DNA of 34,420 nt from Rhodocytophaga aerolata (GTDB taxonomy: Bacteria > Bacteroidota > Bacteroidia > Cytophagales > 172606-1): contig NZ_JAUKPO010000045.1 in assembly GCF_030503435.1 (NCBI RefSeq), positions 1 through 34,420 on the forward strand. The letters run 5' to 3'. Below, one piece after another: positions 14,284-23,074 of this stretch. How positions within the stretch are numbered: position 1 is the first letter of the stretch; each line of letters starts with the position of its first letter. The notes under the pieces were generated by a model. The model was not told where the DNA came from. It saw nothing but the letters and a program-made list of their open reading frames with translations, and did no database searches. The position numbers and the translations under genes are program-made.

Positions 14284-17200
14284 ATGAATATGAAGTATTA
14301 TTTCTTCCTGCTCCTGCTATCCGTATTTGCTGCTTGTACGTCTAATACCACTTCTGTAAATAGTCCTTCCAAACGGGAGCAGACCAAAGTCCTGTTATAT
14401 GCAGATAAAAATGCTTCTTCAGTAGAAGAGCAGCTACAGCAAGCAGCCACTAAAGCCGGGTGGACGGTTATTAAATCAACAGATGCCGCGTATTTACAAG
14501 ATGATTCCCTGAAACAGATAAGCAGTATCGTATTACCTTTTTCCGCCGTTCAGTCACTAAACCACCGGGCAGTCACTTCTTTGAAAAGGTACCTGGAAGC
14601 TGGCGGTGGGGGAGTGGTGGCTATTAAAGATACCCTGCATACCCAGAATGGCTGGCCATGGCTGCAAACCTGGAATCAGTGGCAGACAGGTCAGGAGTTG
14701 AAACAAGATAATGGCAATGTAACAGCATTGCCAGCAGCTTTCTCAGCGGAGGAACTACAAAAAGCATTGAGCTATTCCATCGGAAAAAATACCACACCTG
14801 ATTACACCAAAGCTACCACGTTGCCAGTACCAGATGCCAGCCGCTATACGTATACCGTACTGGCACAGGGAATGGATGAACCCATGGAAATGGCTATTCT
14901 GCCGAATAATAATGTACTCATTGTAGAACGGAAAGGGGCTGTGAAAGTATATGATGATAAGCTGAAGCAATTAAAAACCCTGGCCCAGTTTGAGGTGTTC
15001 AGCGGCATTGAAGATGGCTTACTGGGTGTGGCGCTAGACCCAAATTATGCTACCAATAAATGGGTGTATTTTTATTATGCAGTAGCCGGAGAGAAAGCCA
15101 TTAACCGCTTGTCACGCATGGAACTCAGGGGTGATAGCCTGATCCGGTCTTCTGAAAAAACACTGTTGGAAGTGCCCATGCAACGGAAATATTGTTGCCA
15201 TTCTGCCGGGTATTTGCATTTCGGGCCAGATGGGTTGCTCTATCTTTCTACCGGAGATAATACCAATGCCGAAGAAACGGAAGGCTACATTCCGATTGAC
15301 GAACGTCCGGGCCGGCAGTTGGCCGATGACCAGGCAACAGCAGCCAATACCAATGATTTGCGGGGAAAAATACTGCGGATAAAGCCTGAGCCAGATGGCA
15401 GTTACTCTATTCCGGAAGGTAATCTATTTCCAAAAGGAACACCCAAAACCCGCCCGGAAATATATATTATGGGTAGCCGCAATCCGTACCGCTTTGCTGT
15501 CGATAGAAAAAACAATTTTTTGTACTGGGGAGATATTGGTCCGGATACCAAAGTGCTAGCTTCGGAAGGTACCTTGAGTTATGATGAAATTAACCAGGCC
15601 CGCAAACCAGGCTTTTATGGATGGCCCTACTTCCTGGGAGAAAATGAAGCCTTTCCTTATTATAATTATGCCACTAAAAAAGAAGGGCCAAAATTCAATC
15701 CATCGGAACCTATTAATGCCTCGCCCAATAATACTGGTTTGCGGGAGTTGCCGCCTGCCCAGAAAGCCATGATCTGGTATGGAGATGGTGCTTCTAAAAA
15801 GTTTCCCTTGGTAGGCAAAGGAGGGCAGAGTTTATTGGCTGGGCCAGTCTACTACAGTGATCTGTTTTCTGATGCACCCTTTAAATTATCTCCCTATTAC
15901 GATGGAAAATTGATTATCTATGATTGGGTGCGGCGATGGTTTATGGCGGTTACCCTGGATGAGAATGGCAATTACTTGCGGATGGAGCCTTTCCTGGATC
16001 ACCTGGAGTTTGTAGCACCTACTGATATACAATTCGCAGCCGATGGTTCCACCTATATTTTAGAGTATGGCACTAACTGGTTTGCTAAAAACTCAGATGC
16101 CAAACTGATCCGAGTGGAATATGCCGAAGGAAACCGCAAACCCATTGCCGATATTCAGGTGGATCACCTCTATGGAGCCGCCCCACTGCAAGCAAAACTA
16201 TCGGCAGCTAATTCTAAAGACTATGATAAGAATGATCAGTTGCACTACCAATGGCAGATAGAGGGCAAGAATCTGGAAGGAAAAGAAGTGGCCTATACGT
16301 TTACCAAACCAGGCGCTTACGATGTTCAGCTTACCGTAACAGACAATCAGGGTGAAAGCAATAGGGCAACAGTTCAGGTAAAAGCAGGAAATGCTCCGCC
16401 AGTAGTGAATATTGCCACCACTGCCAACCGAACTTTCTACTGGGATAATACGAAGCTAGACTATACCGTAGAGGTTAGTGATCTGGAAGATAAAACGATT
16501 GACCCCAGCAAGGTAACTATATCGCTGAATTTCCTGCCACAAGGCAAAGATCTGGCAGTCGTGTTAACCAGCGGACAAGCCCCGCAGAATCTGCAATACG
16601 CCAGAGGCCAGTATCTGGTAAATACGCTAGACTGCAAAGCCTGCCATTCTCTGGACAAAGAATCAGTAGGCCCGGCCTATATGGCGGTTTCCAAACGATA
16701 TGCAGGTAAAGCTGGTATCACAGATCAATTAGTAAATAAAGTGATTAAAGGAGGAAGTGGTAACTGGGGGCAACGGCCTATGTCATCTCATCCGGATTTA
16801 CCTAAGGAAGATGCAAAAGAGATGGTACGGTATATTTTGTCTTTAACAGAAACGAATACCTCTTTACCCCTGCAGGGAAGTATTGCTCTAAAAGACCATA
16901 TTGGGAAAAGTCAGGAAGGTTCTTACCTATTGATGGCTAGCTATACCGATAAAGGGGCAAATGGCATTGAACCGCTTCCTGCCCGCAAGTACATAGCCCT
17001 TCGCAATCCCTTAGTACAAATAGAGGATTTTGATGAAGGCACTGTCCGGCTTGGCACCATGACTACCTTGTTTATGACCTATGCTACTGGTATCCGCCAC
17101 AGCAGCTATGTAAAGTTCAATCAACTTGACCTAACGCATGTGAATGGATTCACCTACCGGATGCAAGCACATGGAGCTGGCGGAACGATAGAAGTACACC

Positions 17201-17439
17201 TGGATAAAGCTGATGGTCCATTGGTCAGTAGTATAACCATCCCTGCCGGAAATATAGATGATCCTAAAAACGGATGGAAGGAAGTAGCTGCCCAGGTAAA
17301 ACAAAAAGTAAATGGCATCCATGATATCTACTTCGTCTTCACCAATCCTAATGCGCAGAATAAGAATTTATTTAATATTGATTGGATCTATTTTTCTGGT
17401 AAACCTGCTGCTGTGACTAGTGCATTATCCAATAACTGA
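14284..17439 (+). CDS. Multidomain lipoprotein: PQQ-type sugar dehydrogenase propeller, PKD, cytochrome c, carbohydrate-binding-like tail
   Basis: A 1051-residue exported lipoprotein (lipobox VFAAC, Cys18). Order: a flavodoxin-like, shortened ThuA-like domain (about 35-165; KVLLYADKN, then LKRYLEAGGGGVVAIKD); a six-bladed GSDH/sorbosone-dehydrogenase propeller (about 190-620) with EPMEMAILPNNNVLIVERKG, GLLGVALDPNY, HFGPDGLLYLSTGD, DLRGKILRI and MGSRNPYRFAVD; a PKD domain (about 640-705); a linker; a c-type cytochrome with CKACH at 784-788 and a probable Met ligand in QRPMSSHPDLP; and a beta-sandwich tail of CBM6 type (about 910-1045, YVKFNQLDLTHVNGFTYRMQ). It probably oxidises a sugar or polyol outside the inner membrane and passes electrons straight to its own heme. 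ThuA proteins are normally longer, so that domain looks reduced. The substrate is unknown. The next genes face it (convergent stops, 108-nt gap without a clear terminator). Confidence 0.9.
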   Translation: MNMKYYFFLLLLSVFAACTSNTTSVNSPSKREQTKVLLYADKNASSVEEQLQQAATKAGWTVIKSTDAAYLQDDSLKQISSIVLPFSAVQSLNHRAVTSLKRYLEAGGGGVVAIKDTLHTQNGWPWLQTWNQWQTGQELKQDNGNVTALPAAFSAEELQKALSYSIGKNTTPDYTKATTLPVPDASRYTYTVLAQGMDEPMEMAILPNNNVLIVERKGAVKVYDDKLKQLKTLAQFEVFSGIEDGLLGVALDPNYATNKWVYFYYAVAGEKAINRLSRMELRGDSLIRSSEKTLLEVPMQRKYCCHSAGYLHFGPDGLLYLSTGDNTNAEETEGYIPIDERPGRQLADDQATAANTNDLRGKILRIKPEPDGSYSIPEGNLFPKGTPKTRPEIYIMGSRNPYRFAVDRKNNFLYWGDIGPDTKVLASEGTLSYDEINQARKPGFYGWPYFLGENEAFPYYNYATKKEGPKFNPSEPINASPNNTGLRELPPAQKAMIWYGDGASKKFPLVGKGGQSLLAGPVYYSDLFSDAPFKLSPYYDGKLIIYDWVRRWFMAVTLDENGNYLRMEPFLDHLEFVAPTDIQFAADGSTYILEYGTNWFAKNSDAKLIRVEYAEGNRKPIADIQVDHLYGAAPLQAKLSAANSKDYDKNDQLHYQWQIEGKNLEGKEVAYTFTKPGAYDVQLTVTDNQGESNRATVQVKAGNAPPVVNIATTANRTFYWDNTKLDYTVEVSDLEDKTIDPSKVTISLNFLPQGKDLAVVLTSGQAPQNLQYARGQYLVNTLDCKACHSLDKESVGPAYMAVSKRYAGKAGITDQLVNKVIKGGSGNWGQRPMSSHPDLPKEDAKEMVRYILSLTETNTSLPLQGSIALKDHIGKSQEGSYLLMASYTDKGANGIEPLPARKYIALRNPLVQIEDFDEGTVRLGTMTTLFMTYATGIRHSSYVKFNQLDLTHVNGFTYRMQAHGAGGTIEVHLDKADGPLVSSITIPAGNIDDPKNGWKEVAAQVKQKVNGIHDIYFVFTNPNAQNKNLFNIDWIYFSGKPAAVTSALSNN

Positions 17440-17547
17440 TAAAATTGAGTGAGGCAATTATGTGCATTATTCCTCTGTATAAGGAGGTTATCCGTTTTGC
17501 TTCAATACAAAAGCTTTACTATATCTACATGCTATTAGGATTGAGAC

Positions 17548-18999
17548 TTAACTCAAGATATCTCTTACGATACGCCCTTCTACATCGGTGAGGCGGAAAC
17601 GGCGGCCCTGGTACTGGTAAAATAGTTTTTCATGGTCTATGCCTGCCAGGTGAAGCAAGGTGGCCTGGAAATCATGCACATGTACCGGATTGCTGGCTAT
17701 GTTGTAGCCAAATTCATCCGTTTCGCCATAGCTAATTCCTGGTTTGATCCCAGCTCCGGCCATCCACATGGTGAAACAGCGGGGATGATGATCACGGCCG
17801 TAGTTATCTTTCGTAAGTTTACCCTGAGAGTAATTAGTACGGCCAAATTCTCCACCCCAGATCACTAAGGTATCTTCCAATAATCCGCGTTGCTTTAGGT
17901 CTTTTACCAGAGCCGCAGAAGCCTGGTCGGTGGCTTTGCATTGTTTGGTAATACCCTTTGGCAAATCTCCATGCTGATCCCATCCCTGATGGTAGAGTTG
18001 CACAAACTTTACATCCCGTTCCAGCAGCCTTCTGGCAAGCAAACAGTTGGCAGCAAAAGTACCAGGGTCACGGGAATCCTCGCCATACAGATCAAATACC
18101 CAGTCTGGCTCATCTGATAGATCGGTTACGCCTGGTACAGAGGTCTGCATCCGGAAAGCCATTTCATACTGAGCTATCCGGTTGTTAATTTCCGGATCGC
18201 CAACTTGCTCCAGTTGTGCCTGGTTCAGTTGGGTCAGGGCGTTCAGCATATCCCGCCTGTCTATCGTTCCATAGCCTTCCGGATTGTTTAGGTATAATAC
18301 CGGGTCGGAACCCGCCCGGAGCTGAACTCCCTGGTGTTTAGAAGGTAAAAATCCATTGCCCCATAGCTTGGCAAATAAAGGTTGGTCTTTCTGTCCGTTT
18401 TTAGAAACCAATACAATAAATGCCGGCAAATTTTCATTATCTGACCCTAACCCATAACTAATCCATGAACCAATGCTGGGTCTGCCAGCTATCTGGTGTC
18501 CAGTCTGGAAAAAGGTGAGAGCCGGATCATGGTTAATTTGCTCAGTGTACATGGATTTGATAAAGCACAATTCATCTACTACACCACTCGTATAGGGCAT
18601 GAGTTCACTTACCCAGGCACCGCTTTTCCCATGCTGTGCAAATTGATATGGCGAACCCACCATAGGCAAGGCCGATTGTCCGGCACTCATGCCGGTAAGC
18701 CGTTGCCCTTTTCGTACGGAATCTGGCAATTCCTGGCCATGCATTTTTTGAAGCATCGGTTTGTAGTCGAACAACTCCAACTGGGAAGGGCCTCCACTTT
18801 GAAATAAGTATACAATCCGCTTGGCTTTTGGCGGTATATGCGGTGCTTTTAAAATGCCTCCAGGATCGTCATTGGACAGTAGTTTTTGTGGGCCCAGCAA
18901 AGAACCCAAAGCCAGAGACCCCAGTCCTAAGGAGGCTTTGGCTAAGAATGACCGGCGGTTGAGTTTATCGGCTACTTGTTGTGCTAATTTTTCGTACAT
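17548..18999 (-). CDS. Tat-exported DUF1501 protein, copy 1
   Basis: A 483-residue protein with a twin-arginine signal (NRRSFLAK, Arg15-Arg16, then a hydrophobic stretch to about 36), so it folds with any cofactor before export. The rest is DUF1501 (PF07394), which belongs to the alkaline phosphatase/sulfatase-like superfamily. Visible conserved segments: RIVYLFQSGGPSQLELFDYKP, INHDPALTFFQTG, FAANCLLARRLLE, GWDQHG (about 338), VIWGGEFGRT (about 377), YGRDHHPRCF (about 400) and VHVHDFQATLLHLAGIDH. The His/Asp-rich segments look like a metal site; the reaction is unknown. DUF1501 genes regularly follow PSCyt1-DUF1549-DUF1553 genes in Planctomycetes and Bacteroidota, as here, but 332 nt containing a structured repeat separate it from its partner. 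Confidence 0.93.
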   Translation of the reverse strand: MYEKLAQQVADKLNRRSFLAKASLGLGSLALGSLLGPQKLLSNDDPGGILKAPHIPPKAKRIVYLFQSGGPSQLELFDYKPMLQKMHGQELPDSVRKGQRLTGMSAGQSALPMVGSPYQFAQHGKSGAWVSELMPYTSGVVDELCFIKSMYTEQINHDPALTFFQTGHQIAGRPSIGSWISYGLGSDNENLPAFIVLVSKNGQKDQPLFAKLWGNGFLPSKHQGVQLRAGSDPVLYLNNPEGYGTIDRRDMLNALTQLNQAQLEQVGDPEINNRIAQYEMAFRMQTSVPGVTDLSDEPDWVFDLYGEDSRDPGTFAANCLLARRLLERDVKFVQLYHQGWDQHGDLPKGITKQCKATDQASAALVKDLKQRGLLEDTLVIWGGEFGRTNYSQGKLTKDNYGRDHHPRCFTMWMAGAGIKPGISYGETDEFGYNIASNPVHVHDFQATLLHLAGIDHEKLFYQYQGRRFRLTDVEGRIVRDILS

Positions 19000-19331
19000 A
19001 GCTATGGATACAAGGATAAAACAAAATCAAATTATACTATCATATTGTCACCTTTGGGTAATAATCAGTAGAGATATACCTTACCGAAAGTTTTTGTCCT
19101 CCAGGTCCGGACGGGCCCCGCCTTTCCAACACTGCTCTATAGAATCCGCACATACCTGCTTCCAAAGCCAAAGATTCTATAAGGCAGCTTTTGGAAAGGC
19201 TGTTGTCAACACAGAATCTTTTTATTCAAATAGTATAAGTACAACATACAAAATAGGCATTATAAAAGTTTTCTCATGAAAGCTGGGTAATCCTAATCAA
19301 TAGTCATTAGAATTAGTAGTTAATTTTTTCT
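19000..19331. other. 332-nt gap inside the left cytochrome/DUF1501 module, carrying structured repeat copy A
   Basis: The equivalent gap in the right module is only 24 nt. About 130 nt of the difference is the structured repeat (19078-19208); the rest is AT-rich and holds no gene. The insertion probably means that the DUF1501 gene now needs its own promoter, or that the message carries the folded element internally. Confidence 0.6.
19078..19208. repeat. Structured repeat copy A (long hairpin)
   Basis: GCCTTTCCAA (19120-19129) pairs perfectly with TTGGAAAGGC (19191-19200). Inside it, CTGCTCTATAGAATC (19132-19146) pairs with GATTCTATAAGGCAG (19173-19187) with one mismatch and one G-T pair, leaving a 26-nt apical loop. 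A GC-rich flank (19100-19120, CCGGACGGGCCCC) adjoins it. A second copy at 22613-22741 aligns without gaps through the hairpin at roughly 70 percent identity and keeps the pairing by compensatory changes. The strand that acts, if any, is undetermined because the stem reads in both directions. Confidence 0.8.
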
Positions 19332-22300
19332 CTACCTCCGGGTCAGGAAGGCATCGGAGTTTAAGATGGTACTGGCTACTACGGTGCCTGCCGCCAGAGC
19401 AGGAGTATCTATATCTCCGGTAAATTTGTATTCACCAGCTGATAACCAGCCTTTCATTTTATCCGGATATTGCTTGAATTTCTCTTGTTCGTTGGAATAC
19501 AGTTTCTGAAGAATGGCTACTTCTTTTTCTGTCGGTTTGCGGCCGGTAAGTAGCCGGTACATATATACAATCTGCTCTTTTTCTGTGTTATACTCTCTGC
19601 CAGCTCTTTCAGCCAATACCTTGGCTGCTTCCACGAACTGCGGATCATTCAGTAGCACCAGGGCTTGAAGTGGGGTACTGGTTTGCTGCCGCTGCACGGT
19701 ACAATTGCTCCGGTCAGGGGCATCGAATGTGTTCATGGAAGGGGGCGGATTGGTACGTTTCCAGAAAGTATATAGACTTCGGCGGTACAAAGCCTGTCCG
19801 GTATCTTGTTTGTATACGGTCATATTCACTGCCCATAAACCTTCCGGCTGATAGGGCTTTACACTGGGGCCACCCATTTTAGGCACTAGCAATCCACTGG
19901 CTGCTAAGGCGTTATCCCGGACCATTTCAGCTGTTAGGCGGAAGGCAGGACCTCTGGCAAGCAATATATTTTCCGGGTCTTTTTCCTGAAGTGCCGGCGA
20001 AGCATAGGACGATTGCCGGTAGGTAGCAGACATTACCATTAACTTTTGCAAGGCTTTTACATCCCATCCAGATTCCCTGAAATTAACAGCCAGATAATCC
20101 AGTAATTCCGGATGGCTGGGTAAGCCGCCCTGGTTACCAAAGTCATTGGCATTTTTATGAAGACCTTTTCCAAAGTAGATTTGCCAGTAACGGTTTACAG
20201 CGACTCGTGCTGTCAAAGGATTATCCGGATGTGTAAGCCATTTAGCCAAGCCAAGTCTGTTTTTAGGCAAATTCTTAGCATAAGGTAAAATACTGTTGGG
20301 TACGTCCGGGTTTACTTTATCTCCATAATTATCATATTGCCCACGTTTGAGCAGATACGTAGACCGCGGCTTTTCCATTTCCTCCATCACCATAATCTCA
20401 GGTATCTCTTCAACCACTTTATTTTTCTCTTCCCGCAATTTTTCCAGTTCTTTTAACCCTTTTTGGTATGCAGGTGAGAAATTGGCAAAGTAATAGTTAG
20501 CTAAAGCTTTTTCATCCTGCGTTTGTGGCTGAACCGACAAACCTTTTTGTGCTACTTGAACTAGTTCTGAAGCTTCCAGGGAAGTTAGTTCTCTGGTATA
20601 AATCAACAGATCATCTACTAAGCCATTTTTGAAACCTACACCCCGCCAGTCAGCTCCAACCTGCAAGCCGGGCTGATCCTCTCCGGTAAGTAAAATATCC
20701 TTATATAAATTATCTTTTTCTGTAATCATCGGAGCTTCTTTGCCGTCGATGTACAACTTCAAGCCATCTGCTTTACTGGATCCATCATAAGTCATCAGCA
20801 GGTGTAGCCATTGTTCTTTGGGCAGTTCTTTTTCTGTGATTTTGACAATGTTATTATATGGCCAGGTGTGGGCCATGAGCAATTCTACTTTACCTTCGCG
20901 AAGGTTGAGGAAATATCCCCGGAAATTATACAGAATGTCGCCATTCCCTTTGTGGAAGATCACCCCTTTCGATAAATCTTTGGGAATGTTGATCCATACA
21001 CCAATAGAAAAAGGGTTAGCCCGGTTGAAAATACCTACTTTGCCCAGTTTCAGAATATCATCCCCATTGGATTGAAAAGCATTGCCAAACTTACCAGGGA
21101 CGATTACCGGATCTAGCACCGTACCTTTGTCGTTGGCAGAAACTTCGTTAATGAACGCATCTTTTACCAGTTTATCAAACGTAAAATGGGCTTGTAATCC
21201 TTGAGCAGGATTGAATAAAGGCTTTTTTGAGTGAGTCATTTTCCATTCTTCGAACTCCTGTTTTTCATTCTCAATGATATGAGTAAGATCGTTTTCAGCT
21301 CCTTTTAATTGTTCATCGAAAAATTGAATCAGACTATCGTGCTTAGCTTCGGTTAACAGCATGGTAGGTACAGGCATGGCATCGTCCCAGGAAATCTGGC
21401 CTGCTTCTTCCACATTGTTAAAGAAGCTGAATACACTATAATAGTCTTTTTGAGAAATGGGATCATACTTATGGTCGTGGCAACGGGCACATTCCATGGT
21501 TACGCCTAAAAATGCCGTACCCAGGGTATTCGTTCGATCAGCCACATATTCCACCCGGAATTCTTCATTGACAATACCTCCTTCTACATTCTGGGCATGG
21601 TTCCGGTTAAAGCCAGTAGCCAGTTTCTGCTCCCGGGTAGGATTGGGCAACAGATCTCCAGCCATCTGCCAGGTAATAAACCGGTCATACGGTATATTCT
21701 CGTTAAAGGCTTTAATAACCCAGTCACGCCAGGGCCACATCGGGCGGTATCGGTCTACGGTATACCCATGCGTATCTGCAAAACGGGCTACATCTAGCCA
21801 GTCTACGGCCATTTTTTCTCCATAGTGAGGCGATTGCAACAAGCGGTCTACCACTTTTTCATAGGCATTTGGGGAATTGTCGGACAGGAAGGCATCTGTT
21901 TCTTCTAGGGTAGGTGGCAAGCCAGTCAGGTCAAGGGTAACTCTTCGAAGTAAGGTTTCTTTATCTGCTTCCGGAGAAGTTTTCAGGCCATTTTCCTCCA
22001 GTTTGTGTAGTACAAAATAGTCTATCGCATTCTTCGTCCATTCTTTCTCTTTTACTTGGGGTAGCGGCTTCTTTTCTGGTTTGATAAATGACCAGTGTGG
22101 TTTATATTCGGCTCCTTGCTCTATCCACTTTAGTAATATGGCTTTTTCATATGCTGTCAGTTCCCGGTTCGATTCTCTGGGCGGCATCATCACTTCTTCC
22201 TCGGTTGAAATGATGCGGTGGTATAGTTCACTTTTTGCCAAATTCCTAGGGACGATGGCAAATTTATCCGGGTGCTCTTCCAGTGGGGCCAAGGCTCCTT

Positions 22301-22544
22301 CCCTAGTAGCTAGTTCCAAACCGGCTTCCTGCTTGTTTTTATCCGGGCCATGGCAAAAAAAGCATTTATCGGAAAGAATTGGCCGTACATGCAGGTTATA
22401 ATCAATAGTGGCGGGAAGTTGGTTTTCCAGGCTTGCAATTTCTTCAGGCTTGTCTACGCTGCAACTCTGTACAAAAAGAGTTATGCAGGTTATCCATATT
22501 AGCACACCTAGAATTAATAGCTTCTTATCCGGAGGATTCGTCAT
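19332..22544 (-). CDS. PSCyt1-DUF1549-LamG-DUF1553 di-heme lipoprotein, copy 1
   Basis: A 1070-residue exported protein with a lipoprotein-like signal (hydrophobic 9-25, Cys28 in FVQSCS). Domain order: PSCyt1, a planctomycete-type c cytochrome (about 48-115) with CFFCH at 61-65; DUF1549 (about 155-370) with RRVTLDLTGLPPT, DWLDVARFADTHGY, FNRNHAQNVEGG and a second heme-type motif CARCHDHKYDP near 350; a LamG/concanavalin-like beta-sandwich (about 450-660; GLQAHFTFDKL, LYIDGKEAPM, VDDLLIYTRELTSLEA); and DUF1553 (about 760-1065) with RLGLAKWL, LTARVAVNRYWQIYFGKGL, SATYRQSSYAS and TPLQALVLLNDPQFVEAA. The LamG insert suggests glycan or protein binding. No enzymatic reaction is established for this family; two heme motifs imply electron transfer. 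Its paralog is at 24575-27814. Confidence 0.93.
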   Translation of the reverse strand: MTNPPDKKLLILGVLIWITCITLFVQSCSVDKPEEIASLENQLPATIDYNLHVRPILSDKCFFCHGPDKNKQEAGLELATREGALAPLEEHPDKFAIVPRNLAKSELYHRIISTEEEVMMPPRESNRELTAYEKAILLKWIEQGAEYKPHWSFIKPEKKPLPQVKEKEWTKNAIDYFVLHKLEENGLKTSPEADKETLLRRVTLDLTGLPPTLEETDAFLSDNSPNAYEKVVDRLLQSPHYGEKMAVDWLDVARFADTHGYTVDRYRPMWPWRDWVIKAFNENIPYDRFITWQMAGDLLPNPTREQKLATGFNRNHAQNVEGGIVNEEFRVEYVADRTNTLGTAFLGVTMECARCHDHKYDPISQKDYYSVFSFFNNVEEAGQISWDDAMPVPTMLLTEAKHDSLIQFFDEQLKGAENDLTHIIENEKQEFEEWKMTHSKKPLFNPAQGLQAHFTFDKLVKDAFINEVSANDKGTVLDPVIVPGKFGNAFQSNGDDILKLGKVGIFNRANPFSIGVWINIPKDLSKGVIFHKGNGDILYNFRGYFLNLREGKVELLMAHTWPYNNIVKITEKELPKEQWLHLLMTYDGSSKADGLKLYIDGKEAPMITEKDNLYKDILLTGEDQPGLQVGADWRGVGFKNGLVDDLLIYTRELTSLEASELVQVAQKGLSVQPQTQDEKALANYYFANFSPAYQKGLKELEKLREEKNKVVEEIPEIMVMEEMEKPRSTYLLKRGQYDNYGDKVNPDVPNSILPYAKNLPKNRLGLAKWLTHPDNPLTARVAVNRYWQIYFGKGLHKNANDFGNQGGLPSHPELLDYLAVNFRESGWDVKALQKLMVMSATYRQSSYASPALQEKDPENILLARGPAFRLTAEMVRDNALAASGLLVPKMGGPSVKPYQPEGLWAVNMTVYKQDTGQALYRRSLYTFWKRTNPPPSMNTFDAPDRSNCTVQRQQTSTPLQALVLLNDPQFVEAAKVLAERAGREYNTEKEQIVYMYRLLTGRKPTEKEVAILQKLYSNEQEKFKQYPDKMKGWLSAGEYKFTGDIDTPALAAGTVVASTILNSDAFLTRR

Positions 22545-22612
22545 AGCGTGGTAAAGGTGGAATTAAGTATTCTAAAATAAAATCAAGCTTATGTAGTGAA
22601 CATTGAGTGTTG

Positions 22613-22741
22613 ACCTTACCGGGAGCTTTGCCCTCATGACCGGGCCGGCCTTGCTTTTGCAACACTGCTGTATACAATCCTCACAACCCAGCTCCCCATG
22701 CCAAAGCTTGTAAAAGGCGTCTTTTGCAAAAGCTGTTATCA
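22613..22741. repeat. Structured repeat copy B (long hairpin)
   Basis: GCTTTTGCAA (22653-22662) pairs perfectly with TTGCAAAAGC (22724-22733). The inner stem uses TGTATACAATC (22669-22679) and GCTTGTAAAAG (22706-22716), more loosely than in copy A. Compared with copy A (19078-19208), at least three base pairs changed on both sides: C-G to T-A, C-G to G-C in the outer stem, and G-C to C-G in the inner stem. Shared ends are ACCTTACCG on the left and GCTGTTnTCA on the right. Confidence 0.8.
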
Positions 22742-22822
22742 TTTTTAAATACATTTTAGCTAAAACAATAAATATACTTTTATCGAAAATTCTATAAAAA
22801 AATTATAACTAAACAGTAAAAG

Positions 22823-22930
22823 AGCGCAGGCTTGGAAAAATAGCGGGCCATGCGAAGGTTTGGTGCGGGGAAGCGTTGTTTTTCCTAGATTTTTCTTTGC
22901 ATGGCACAAGGCTGGCTCAAAGCATGCGCT
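22823..22930. repeat. Palindromic element C (108 nt, two nested stems)
   Basis: Outer stem AGCGCAGGCTT (22823-22833) with AAGCATGCGCT (22920-22930), one mismatch in 11. Inner stem GCCATGCGAAG (22847-22857) with CTTTGCATGGC (22895-22905), 11 pairs including one G-T. The interior holds a T-rich 37-nt loop. It is unrelated in sequence to copies A/B and GC-richer than its surroundings. It may be a dispersed palindromic repeat or a folded RNA. Confidence 0.65.
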
Positions 22931-23074
22931 TTGCCCCTTTCTTTGTAGCAATGACACATCGAAGATTCATTAACTCCTTTAAAAATAAAACACATTGTTA
23001 ATAAAGAAAGTAAGAAGGTATGGTCGACAATAAATAGTTTAAGAAAACTTCAATCATAATCAATAATCTGTGCA

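Larger units (their letters stand above)
22545..23074. other. 530-nt intergenic region between the two modules, holding two structured elements
   Basis: Separates the right-module DUF1501 stop (23075) from the left-module cytochrome start (22544). It contains structured repeat copy B (22613-22741), palindromic element C (22823-22930) and about 140 nt of plain AT-rich DNA (22931-23074). Apparent short reading frames across B and C show no coding evidence beyond being open. It should contain the promoter of the left module, but no clear TAnnTTTG box is seen. Confidence 0.6.

Noticed and set aside
17440-17547. Terminator between the convergent sugar dehydrogenase and DUF1501 genes
   Set aside because: Only a 4-bp CCTC/GAGG stem without a T-run is visible, which is too weak to call.
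22572-22754. A 60-codon minus-strand frame across structured repeat B, with some in-frame likeness to repeat A
   Set aside because: The likeness follows from the DNA repeat itself; copy A has a TAG stop in the matching frame, and the substitutions preserve base pairing rather than amino acids.
22760-22957. A 65-codon minus-strand frame across palindromic element C
   Set aside because: It is a by-product of the GC-richer palindrome; no domain, signal or start-site support.
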